16,874 nt of DNA from Nitrososphaerales archaeon TH5896 (GTDB lineage Archaea; Thermoproteota; Nitrososphaeria; Nitrososphaerales; Nitrososphaeraceae). A model generated the notes under the pieces. That model did not search any database. It was not told where the DNA came from and was given only the letters and a program-made list of their open reading frames with translations. Within the stretch, counting starts at the first letter, position 1. Every line of letters starts with the position of its first letter. This document shows, one piece after another, positions 1 to 5,725 of this stretch. The translations under genes and the position numbers were made by a program. Where the stretch lies: NCBI GenBank assembly GCA_014523625.1, contig JAATVP010000210.1:1-16874 (forward strand), read 5' to 3'.

Positions 1-31
1 GCGATATAATATCGTTAACTGCTGTCAAACG

Positions 32-40
32 TATTAATAT
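32..40 (+). promoter_or_regulatory. Possible TATA box of the tRNA-Ala gene
   Basis: The AT-only stretch TATTAATAT is centred about 28 bases upstream of the mature tRNA 5' end. That is about where an archaeal TBP site sits if transcription starts a few bases before the tRNA. No clear BRE is visible, so the call rests on position and composition. Confidence 0.35.
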
Positions 41-63
41 CGAGGATATTGTGACTCTAGATA

Positions 64-137
64 GGGCCGGTCGTCTAGTCTGGTAGGATACGGCATTGGC
101 ATTGCCGAGGTCGTGGGTTCGAATCCCACCCGGTCCA
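64..137 (+). tRNA. tRNA-Ala (anticodon GGC)
   Basis: A complete cloverleaf can be folded by eye. The acceptor stem is 64-70 with 130-136, and the discriminator is A137. The D-stem is 73-76 with 86-89. The anticodon stem is 91-95 with 103-107, with loop TTGGCAT and anticodon GGC at 98-100. The T-stem is 113-117 with 125-129, around the loop TTCGAAT. The third acceptor pair is G66-T134, the G3:U70 wobble that is the main identity element for alanyl-tRNA synthetase, so anticodon and acceptor agree. CCA is not encoded and must be added after transcription. There is no intron. A short variable loop (108-112) makes it class I. Confidence 0.97.
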
Positions 138-239
138 TCTAAGCCCAAGATCCTTCAGTTGTTTCTAGGACACGACAAAAGACATGTCTAGCTTTTCAGC
201 CATAGCATAAGCTTGAATTCCGGACGTTTGATAAAGCAG

Positions 240-269
240 GAGAGATGATGCATCCGCTATGCTTCTCTC
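240..269. other. Bulged inverted repeat (possible hairpin) in the gap after the tRNA
   Basis: GAGAGA (240-245) pairs with TCTCTC (264-269), and the inner GCAT (250-253) pairs with ATGC (259-262). The loop is five bases, with a 4-versus-1 base internal bulge. It lies in the 259-base gap between the tRNA and the MEDS gene, which otherwise shows no convincing gene. There is no T-run after it, so it is not an obvious terminator. It could be part of a small RNA or simply chance. Confidence 0.25.
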
Positions 270-335
270 AAGATCCAATTTTGCTGGAAATCGGAATATC
301 ATTTCTAAATGCTAATATTCATGAATCGATAAACC

Positions 336-344
336 AATAAATAT
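336..344 (+). promoter_or_regulatory. Possible TATA box of the MEDS-domain gene
   Basis: AATAAATAT is the most TATA-like element upstream of the gene starting at 397. With the usual archaeal spacing it would start transcription near 366. That leaves a leader of about 30 bases, which carries a GAGGG motif at 382-386. Confidence 0.3.
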
Positions 345-396
345 GCGGAAGGAGAAGTTCTAATTGAGCTGCTAGTTCGATGAGGGTATCCATACA

Positions 397-1155
397 TTGT
401 TCGGCTTTCTTGATGATGCATTCTATTCCGAAAAAAAGATAGCTCTTACAGCTGATCCTAGTGCTATGGTTGAGGAGCTGCTGGTCTCTGACTATGGAGA
501 ACATAACATGTTGGTTTATCCGAATCGCAGGTCACTTAGACAATTATACTCAAAATATTGCAGAAATGTACTCGTTGAAAATAGTTCTAATAGTTCAGAA
601 AATGAAATGATTTTGATAATATCCTACTACGACACTGTTAGTAACATAAAAAATGTGCTTAGGCGGGTGGGGGTAGAGCTCGATGGAGAGTTGAGAAGAC
701 GGCCAATAGTAATAATGGATTCTGTTACCGCGTATTCATGTTCAAATCTTGACATACGGCCTGGTGGAACAGACAGTACCCATGGAAGTGGCAAGATAGC
801 CGAAAAAGGGATTTGGGCATCTGGTCAACAACTCGAGGATTCATATGCTTCCTTTCCTATCCACTATAAGCCCTACCGGATCTTGACTCTCATAAGTTCC
901 TTAGTACAGAGTACACAAGACTCTGGTACGAAGGGGTTATGTGTCATCGCTGATATGGGATCATTCTACCTCCTAAATAGGATCGAAGAACTTGTAGACT
1001 ATGAATGCTCTTATTCTCCTAAATTCGATCAACGAATAAATGTTAAAGCATTCTGTTGTCATCATCGACAGGAAATTAAGAAGGCCTTAACAGTCGAACA
1101 ACAAAGTAGAATCTTTGGCCACCATAATCGAAATCTTCTTTTAACAAGTAGCTAA
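397..1155 (+). CDS. MEDS-domain (DcmR-like sensory) protein
   Basis: The 252-residue soluble protein matches the MEDS domain, a family found in methanogen and methylotroph regulators such as DcmR and common in Thaumarchaeota. MEDS domains are thought to be ligand- or hydrocarbon-derivative sensors; the ligand here cannot be told. Visible signatures are GEHNMLVYPN (34-43), NEMILIISYYDT (69-80), IVIMDSVTAY (104-113), GLCVIADMGSF (180-190), DYE (201-203) and the C-terminal KAFCCHHRQ...GHH block (217-243). Residues of about 115-160 look like a poorly conserved insertion between core strands. No DNA-binding or kinase domain is attached, so it would be a stand-alone sensor or adaptor. The start is a TTG: an in-frame stop lies just upstream at 373, the first ATG is at 466, and GAGGG precedes the TTG by about ten bases. 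Function beyond the domain name is unknown. Confidence 0.8.
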   Translation: MFGFLDDAFYSEKKIALTADPSAMVEELLVSDYGEHNMLVYPNRRSLRQLYSKYCRNVLVENSSNSSENEMILIISYYDTVSNIKNVLRRVGVELDGELRRRPIVIMDSVTAYSCSNLDIRPGGTDSTHGSGKIAEKGIWASGQQLEDSYASFPIHYKPYRILTLISSLVQSTQDSGTKGLCVIADMGSFYLLNRIEELVDYECSYSPKFDQRINVKAFCCHHRQEIKKALTVEQQSRIFGHHNRNLLLTSS

Positions 1156-1354
1156 ACAATTCGGTCATCCAACAGGGCAGAACGAGATACTGATAAATTC
1201 TTTGTCGCTTGAATAACCCAAAGATTGGGAGGTTGAAGTATCATCTTCCAAGGAAACGAGTTTTGTTGCTCCAGTAAACATATGAAGGTGGAGGACTTTA
1301 CTCTTTTCAGAATGAATGACCATGGGACAGATATGCTTGAACTCAAGTTCCTTC

Positions 1355-1867
1355 TTACCATGAATACCACAAGGGAAGATCTATTGGAAAGTATTCTTTT
1401 ATGGTAATAGCCAGATGTGTTCTGATATAAATATCATAAGTTCTGTATATCGCCCTTTGTCTTCGATCGAATCCTATATTCTTTATATCTCTAAAGGTTT
1501 CAATTCTTAGATTTTCGATCAAGCTGCCAATCCCTTTTTCACCTTCAAATATTCTATCAAGTAACACAGTTGGAAGGTTTTTAGTCTCAATCCTTGATTC
1601 AGCGTGCATAATGACTACCCCCTCAGGTTTTTTTCTAACACAAATCTTTCGATACAGCACAGAGCCAGACTCCCTCTGACTTACTACATTGACCTCGATC
1701 GCATTTCGAACCAGCAACTGGAGTATACTTTCCAGGACACCATTTTGTATGATAACGACTAGTAGGAGCGGAGGAATCTTGAATCCTAACTTAGCCTCTG
1801 TTTTGACCAGTGCTTTAAGTAATGTTGACAAATTGTAAATGTCAATAGCGGGCTTTTTTCTTTTCAA
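1355..1867 (-). CDS. UbiC-like (chorismate pyruvate-lyase family) protein
   Basis: The 170-residue protein aligns by eye with the chorismate lyase fold over its last 100 residues. LYRKICV (71-77) corresponds to the UbiC strand holding the active-site arginine (R73 here). IGSLI (113-117) corresponds to the PLG turn, R-R-YR (136-142) to the RRS region, and IKEYFP...LPLW (156-167) to the C-terminal TELF...PLY segment with the catalytic glutamate (E158 here). Bacterial UbiC converts chorismate to 4-hydroxybenzoate and pyruvate. Archaeal members of the superfamily are mostly uncharacterised, so substrate is inferred. The start is TTG, because no other in-frame start lies between an upstream stop and the conserved core. 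It is probably the last gene of the minus-strand run with the UbiA-like and methyltransferase genes; the gap to the former is 51 bases. It could instead be a non-catalytic ligand-binding relative. Confidence 0.7.
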   Translation of the reverse strand: MKRKKPAIDIYNLSTLLKALVKTEAKLGFKIPPLLLVVIIQNGVLESILQLLVRNAIEVNVVSQRESGSVLYRKICVRKKPEGVVIMHAESRIETKNLPTVLLDRIFEGEKGIGSLIENLRIETFRDIKNIGFDRRQRAIYRTYDIYIRTHLAITIKEYFPIDLPLWYSW

Positions 1868-1918
1868 TTCTGTTGAATATTCTAGATTGAGCTAAAAAAG
1901 TGTGCTTCGAAAGATCCA

Positions 1919-2626
1919 CTAGTAAAAAATTATACGTAATGCTAAGGCTAGCATGGCAGTGATTAAAGTGCCGAAACTAATTATTTTTAGATACCTTTCT
2001 AACGTGCAAACAGAGTCAATTTGAACTTCTCTACTCTTGAGGACCTTGTAAGGCCTCGAAAGACTAATTTCTACGTAACTGATGACACCAGCAACAGTCG
2101 CCACGAGTATCGATTCGAGTGTAATTCCATTGGTCTGCATTATGAACCCAGCCATAACTGGAAGAAACCCCCATGCTATCACAAACCAAAAATTTGTGTG
2201 GAAACGCCCGCCAAATTTTTCGAAATTATATGCAAACAGAAAAAAACCTTCCGCGACTGCTACGACTGAAAGTAGCGGCACAAAAAAAAATATATAGTAA
2301 ATGCCTATTGTATAGGCGACTGAAAGAGACAATACCAAAATGATCCACGAGGCATGTATACTAATTTCTTCTCCCCAGGGTTTCTTACGTGAACCGATGC
2401 TATCAGCAAAGTGAGCGCCTATTCCCAAAGCAAAAAAGTAGATAAGAACTATAGCCACTATCCGGTCCCAATGGACTGAAGGGGAAATTAACGAGCCTAG
2501 TAAAGCAAACGAAATACACATCGCAGTATATGGTAAAAATAAAATTCCTATCGCTATCCTAAACCGGATGGGGCCGAACTTTGGCACGAACCATTCATTT
2601 AGACGATTAGTGTCCCAGTTATTCAT
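1919..2626 (-). CDS. Divergent UbiA-like polytopic membrane protein
   Basis: This is a 235-residue integral membrane protein with about seven hydrophobic segments, roughly at 22-48, 55-75, 90-108, 110-132, 145-164, 170-188 and 212-234. The motifs AHFADSIGSRKKPWG (71-85) and YNFEKFGGRFH (133-143) sit on cytoplasmic-type loops. The first resembles the UbiA first loop followed by the R-P-W/G turn, but the canonical N-D-x-x-D-x-x-x-D aspartates are reduced to a single Asp. I read it as a distant relative of UbiA prenyltransferases; it may have lost or changed activity. ATG at 2626 is chosen. A TTG at 2641 is in frame but lies inside the upstream methyltransferase gene; the ATG overlaps that gene's stop by eight bases, which suggests translational coupling. 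The context (UbiE-like upstream, UbiC-like downstream) supports an aromatic/prenyl role. Alternatively it is simply a conserved membrane protein of unknown function. Confidence 0.6.
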   Translation of the reverse strand: MNNWDTNRLNEWFVPKFGPIRFRIAIGILFLPYTAMCISFALLGSLISPSVHWDRIVAIVLIYFFALGIGAHFADSIGSRKKPWGEEISIHASWIILVLSLSVAYTIGIYYIFFFVPLLSVVAVAEGFFLFAYNFEKFGGRFHTNFWFVIAWGFLPVMAGFIMQTNGITLESILVATVAGVISYVEISLSRPYKVLKSREVQIDSVCTLERYLKIISFGTLITAMLALALRIIFY

Positions 2627-3293
2627 TCTTCTTGGCAACAATCATTTTCGAGGTACCAAATGTGAAATACGTCGAACTGATTTCGGCAAAACCATGACTT
2701 CCTAGCGATGCCAGTACTTCCTCTGACCATTCTGAATTCTCAATCATTTGATCCAATTCTGAAAAGACGTGTCTCCAAGAAGTTATCATCAACCCAACTG
2801 CACACAACAACTTGAAATGTAATTTCCAGGCAATTCTAATGACCCTTTTACTAGGGTATGAAAAATCATGAAATATAACAATCCCATTTGGAGTTATTAC
2901 TCTACTAATCTCAGTTACCAATTTATCAATATCTACATATTTTGCCAAGTAAGAAGATACAATACAGTCACAACTTCTATTTCTAAAAGGCAACATTTCT
3001 GCGCTAGCGTTGACTACGGTTGGAATTTTCCTCCTTTTTTTAGAAATCTTAACATAATCAATTGAGAGATCCAAACTTAATACTTCTAATGCGTCATTAC
3101 TATTTCTGATCATTTCGCTCAAGATTCCCGTACCGGAGGCGAGATCCAGTACGATGTTTCCTTGGATCATGGTCAGAATATTCTTCTTCCACTGCTTATC
3201 TCTGCCTATCGTGGCATATCGCACGATCTTGTCATATGTATTGGCGTTTTGCTCAGTAAAGAAGTCCTTTGCGCTTTGTAATCCTGAATGCAC
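2619..3293 (-). CDS. Class I SAM-dependent methyltransferase, UbiE/COQ5-like
   Basis: A 224-residue Rossmann-fold methyltransferase. Motif I is VLDLASGTG (48-56), followed by the acidic end of strand 2, LSLDLS (72-77). ASAEMLPF (96-103) is the A-x-x-LPF block typical of UbiE/COQ5 and related Methyltransf_11 enzymes, with C-D-C-I-V-S-S in place of the usual FD-x-V-x-S. GIVIFHDFSYP (137-147) is the post-motif strand. The C-terminal TFGTSKMIVAKK also looks UbiE-like. The likely reaction is C- or O-methylation of a small, possibly quinone-like, acceptor; the acceptor cannot be read from sequence. The start is GTG, the only start codon in the right place. It is first in the minus-strand trio and shares a promoter region with the divergent kinase. 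Confidence 0.8.
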   Translation of the reverse strand: MHSGLQSAKDFFTEQNANTYDKIVRYATIGRDKQWKKNILTMIQGNIVLDLASGTGILSEMIRNSNDALEVLSLDLSIDYVKISKKRRKIPTVVNASAEMLPFRNRSCDCIVSSYLAKYVDIDKLVTEISRVITPNGIVIFHDFSYPSKRVIRIAWKLHFKLLCAVGLMITSWRHVFSELDQMIENSEWSEEVLASLGSHGFAEISSTYFTFGTSKMIVAKKNE

Positions 3294-3323
3294 TAGCTTG
3301 GCACATGATGCATATTTGATGCG

Positions 3324-3336
3324 TATAAAGCTTATA
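3324..3336. promoter_or_regulatory. Near-symmetric TATA element between divergent genes
   Basis: TATAAAGCTTATA reads as a TATA box on both strands. Towards the plus strand it is centred about 26 bases before the ATG at 3353, ideal for a leaderless transcript. Towards the minus strand it lies about 34 bases before the GTG at 3293. It could serve both the kinase and the methyltransferase cluster. Confidence 0.5.
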
Positions 3337-3362
3337 GTTGCATTTCAATTATATGGTAGTAA

Positions 3363-4055
3363 TTGCATTTTGTGAATTGGCAAAGGCATGTTCGGCGAGG
3401 CGAATATGAAGGCCGTAAAGTAGTCATAAAAACCAACAAGAAGATTAAGGGCTTTAGAGATTTCATCCTAGTATTTGCCTACACGCTTACGTCTGTGCTA
3501 GTACTACATCCTAGCTCCCCACATCCTCTTGGAGCAAAGCTTTTACAGAATGAGAGCATCGGAATGAGAGAAATGCTGAGGAAGCTAGAAATACTTATTC
3601 CGACTCTTTTGTATATTAGCCCTAAAGTCTTAATAGAAGAATTTATTGAGGGAGGTAATCTATATACACTTTTAGAGAATGAAGGCGGTCCGTCGTTGGC
3701 AGGCAATGCAGGGGTTCTTACGGCTCGACTTCACAATGCCAAATTAGTTTTTCTAGATAATAAGGCGGAAAACTACCTGATAAACACTCAAGGACAACTA
3801 ATAAGAACTGATTTGAGTTTTATAATGAGGGATGATTCGGTTTTTTCGAGGAGCATGGATATAGCAAGCTTCTTAGCCAGCATTATGGACTTGAGGGGCT
3901 CCCAATATCGACTAATTCACGACACTTTCATCAATGCTTATGAAAAAGAAATGGGCGATTCATGCCCATATCTCTACATTATCTTGAGAAACATTTTAGC
4001 CTTAGGGTTTAGCTCGAATAGAGGTAATACATTCATGAACTTGTTGAAGTCATGA
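3363..4055 (+). CDS. Atypical protein kinase-like protein, N-lobe apparently frameshifted
   Basis: The open frame of 230 codons keeps most of a small eukaryotic-like kinase domain of the RIO/Bud32 size class. The ATP-binding lysine is in VVIK (K23). A hinge-like segment EEFIEGGNL follows at 92-100. The catalytic loop is LDNKAEN (131-137, with D132, K134 and N137), and RTDL (148-151, D150) stands in for DFG. The glycine-rich loop is not in this frame. It is found in another frame just upstream: 3376-3399 reads IGKGMFGE. Still further upstream, a third frame has an ATG at 3353 placed 26 bases after a good TATA box and reads MVVIAFCEL. Two small deletions, or two sequencing errors, would explain this, so TTG at 3363 is only the formal start. 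The original gene probably ran from 3353 to 4055. A truncated functional protein is less likely. Substrate is unknown. Confidence 0.65.
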   Translation: MHFVNWQRHVRRGEYEGRKVVIKTNKKIKGFRDFILVFAYTLTSVLVLHPSSPHPLGAKLLQNESIGMREMLRKLEILIPTLLYISPKVLIEEFIEGGNLYTLLENEGGPSLAGNAGVLTARLHNAKLVFLDNKAENYLINTQGQLIRTDLSFIMRDDSVFSRSMDIASFLASIMDLRGSQYRLIHDTFINAYEKEMGDSCPYLYIILRNILALGFSSNRGNTFMNLLKS

Positions 4056-4063
4056 CTGGAATG

Positions 4064-4071
4064 TAAAAAAA
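4064..4071 (-). terminator. Possible T-tract terminator of the Cys/His-rich gene
   Basis: On the minus strand seven consecutive T residues lie about 45 bases after the stop codon of the gene at 4115-4510. Archaeal RNA polymerase terminates at such T-tracts. It also sits in the convergent gap after the kinase gene. Position is the only support. Confidence 0.3.
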
Positions 4072-4114
4072 TCCGTTAATGTAGTGATAAATACGATAGC
4101 TAAAACAGAGTCAG

Positions 4115-4510
4115 TCAGATAGGTGGCAATTCAGTCTTTTTATCAAATCCCCCAGAACCGAATCGGCAGTAGAAACATTGATCAGACATCATGTACGGAA
4201 TCTTTTGAATGACAACAGCTCCAATCTTTAATGCAATTTTAGTCATGATTTTATATTTCATTGGCATGGAAGGAATAACCTCTTTAAAATAAACATCGTA
4301 ATGATCTGGACAAAACTTTAAAGTAACCTGAGCTTTCTGCCTAGACTGATGCCCTCCATCTCTCGAGGAGCTGTTTAGGTTTTTCGCTACATTAATTTGT
4401 TCTCTGATATATTCGTGCTTAGGACATGGACAATCCTTACCCAAAGGATGTTTGTACGCAGGAAGGTTTTTCCAGTCAAAGTCCGGGTAGTTCTTCTCAA
4501 AATCTTCCAT
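4115..4510 (-). CDS. Small Cys/His-rich protein of unknown function
   Basis: I do not recognise this 131-residue protein. It has metal-ligand-like residues in three groups: C27-P-C29-P-K-H32, C67-P-D-H70 and C112-F-Y-C115. Such spacing would suit a zinc site or, less likely, an iron-sulfur site. A moderately hydrophobic stretch lies at about 87-105, too polar at its start for a confident membrane helix. There is no signal peptide. The N-terminus is acidic and aromatic. The ATG start has a plausible TATA box 35 bases upstream (GTTTATATC on the minus strand). It stands alone, convergent with the kinase and divergent from the coiled-coil gene, so neighbours give no hint of function. Confidence 0.6.
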   Translation of the reverse strand: MEDFEKNYPDFDWKNLPAYKHPLGKDCPCPKHEYIREQINVAKNLNSSSRDGGHQSRQKAQVTLKFCPDHYDVYFKEVIPSMPMKYKIMTKIALKIGAVVIQKIPYMMSDQCFYCRFGSGGFDKKTELPPI

Positions 4511-4541
4511 TCATTATTCCAATTTTAATTGAATGTTATCT

Positions 4542-4550
4542 GATATAAAC
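4542..4550 (-). promoter_or_regulatory. TATA box of the Cys/His-rich gene
   Basis: On the minus strand the sequence reads GTTTATATC, centred about 35 bases before the ATG at 4510. This is the best TATA-like match in the divergent gap and predicts a short leader. Confidence 0.4.
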
Positions 4551-4565
4551 ATGTAGGGATCTAAA

Positions 4566-4580
4566 TGCCATCTGTTGGCA
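4566..4580. repeat. Inverted repeat TGCCA-N5-TGGCA in a divergent promoter region
   Basis: A perfect 5-base palindrome with a 5-base spacer lies between the TATA boxes of the two divergent genes at 4510 and 4649. The form resembles a dimeric regulator half-site pair, but it is short and could be chance. Confidence 0.25.
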
Positions 4581-4606
4581 AGAATTAAATAGTCAATGGG
4601 ATCAGA

Positions 4607-4618
4607 AAAAATATATTT
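4607..4618 (+). promoter_or_regulatory. TATA box of the COG1340 coiled-coil gene
   Basis: The AT-only run with core AAATATATTT is centred about 36 bases before the ATG at 4649. It predicts transcription start near 4639. That would place the in-frame TTG (4619) and GTG (4622) upstream of the mRNA, which favours the ATG as the true start. Confidence 0.5.
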
Positions 4619-4648
4619 TTGGTGATATTACAATCGTCAAGCGACGTG

Positions 4649-5662
4649 ATGCGCGACCAACATACTAATAAGAGCGGTGGATCTGCAAAATCAGCAGCTA
4701 CTACCACAGCCCAGACACGGAATAGAGAAGACGGTACGTCATCTAGGCAACCCGCATCAGATTCCAACCTCAGAACCTTGCAAGATTTCAAGAAGACCCT
4801 TCTTGAGGAAAAGAAAATCGGCGAAGAAACCATTGAAAGTCTCAATAAGAAGATAGACGATACAAAGAAACTCATAGATGATGAGCGCATCAATCTAGAT
4901 GATTTGAGAGCAAAATTAAAGGTAGTAAATGAGCAAAAGGACGCGGAATTTGGCAAGTTTACCGAATTAAAGAATGCGCTCATGGCTGCAAGGGCACAGA
5001 TGAAATCACTTGATGAAAAAGCGTCGACGTCGCGTTCAAGAAAAGATAGATATGATCTGGTTAATTTGAACAATCAACTTGATCAAATTGAGCGCGATAT
5101 TCAGACAAAGAAACTTTCGAAGGATGAGGAGCGTAGATTAGTTTTGAAGTCAAAAGAAGTTGCAACCAAGTTATACTCCTTGAAAGCAATTCACAAGAAA
5201 GAAGATAAGTATAGAACCATTTCGACTCAGTACGATGTCTTAAAGAACAGGATGAACAAATTGTTTGATCAGAAATCCGAGCTAGGCGAAGGCATTGGAA
5301 AAATTAAGGCAGAGCTAGATGAGTTGCTGAATCTTAGGGAAAGCTTGTATGAAGACCGTCGTAGAAACATCAGGAATGTAAGAGAAGCTGAAGCAAAACT
5401 AGAGATGGTTGATACCCAACTTAATGCGATTCAGTTCAAGAGAACTAGGGCATCTTCTGAGCAGAGGGCCAGAAGATATCTACGAGGTGAAGGAAAGGAG
5501 AATAGATACGGTACCTCCCAGGAAAAAGGTAAGCGCAGTAAGGAGAATCAAGATAGATGGAATTTACTTAAGGAAGCAGCTCTTAAGAAAAAGTCCGGTG
5601 GAGAGAAATTGACGTTTGAAGAAATGAAGCTCATTTATGGAGAGAACGGTTCAGTCGATTGA
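4649..5662 (+). CDS. Archaeal coiled-coil protein, COG1340 family
   Basis: The protein is 337 residues from the chosen ATG. It opens with a low-complexity Ser/Thr/Ala-rich, hydrophilic head of about 40 residues. A long, highly charged heptad-type coiled coil follows from about 45 to 280, rich in Lys, Glu, Leu and Asp. A short basic linker leads to a C-terminal segment with S-G-G-E-K-L-T-F-E-E-M-K-L near the end. That closing 'K-x-x-x-G-x-x-L-x-x-E-E' segment and the overall layout match COG1340, an archaeal family with no settled function; structural, nucleoid or ribosome-associated roles have been guessed. There is no signal peptide or membrane segment. TTG 4619 and GTG 4622 are in-frame alternatives, but they fall on or directly after the TATA element. 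It is likely transcribed alone. Confidence 0.75.
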   Translation: MRDQHTNKSGGSAKSAATTTAQTRNREDGTSSRQPASDSNLRTLQDFKKTLLEEKKIGEETIESLNKKIDDTKKLIDDERINLDDLRAKLKVVNEQKDAEFGKFTELKNALMAARAQMKSLDEKASTSRSRKDRYDLVNLNNQLDQIERDIQTKKLSKDEERRLVLKSKEVATKLYSLKAIHKKEDKYRTISTQYDVLKNRMNKLFDQKSELGEGIGKIKAELDELLNLRESLYEDRRRNIRNVREAEAKLEMVDTQLNAIQFKRTRASSEQRARRYLRGEGKENRYGTSQEKGKRSKENQDRWNLLKEAALKKKSGGEKLTFEEMKLIYGENGSVD

Positions 5663-5725
5663 AACAAGACTTTTGATGCCTCCGTCAACATCGTATTCAT
5701 GAGTAAATATTAATCGTAGCTCTAT

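Noticed and set aside
64..137. Possible integration (att) site at the 3' end of the tRNA gene
   Set aside because: No integrase gene and no repeat of the tRNA 3' end are found elsewhere in the window.
240..269. Box C/D sRNA reading of the hairpin (a TGATG is present)
   Set aside because: The matching D boxes (CTGA) and the C'/D' pair are not found at the right spacing.
319..504. 61-residue minus-strand frame across the start of the MEDS gene
   Set aside because: It overlaps the conserved N-terminus of the MEDS gene and its promoter region, and no family features are seen.
1152..1370. 72-residue minus-strand frame before the UbiC-like gene end
   Set aside because: It has no recognisable motif, overlaps the end of the UbiC-like gene in another frame, and its composition (Ser/Leu-rich, no domain pattern) fits non-coding sequence.
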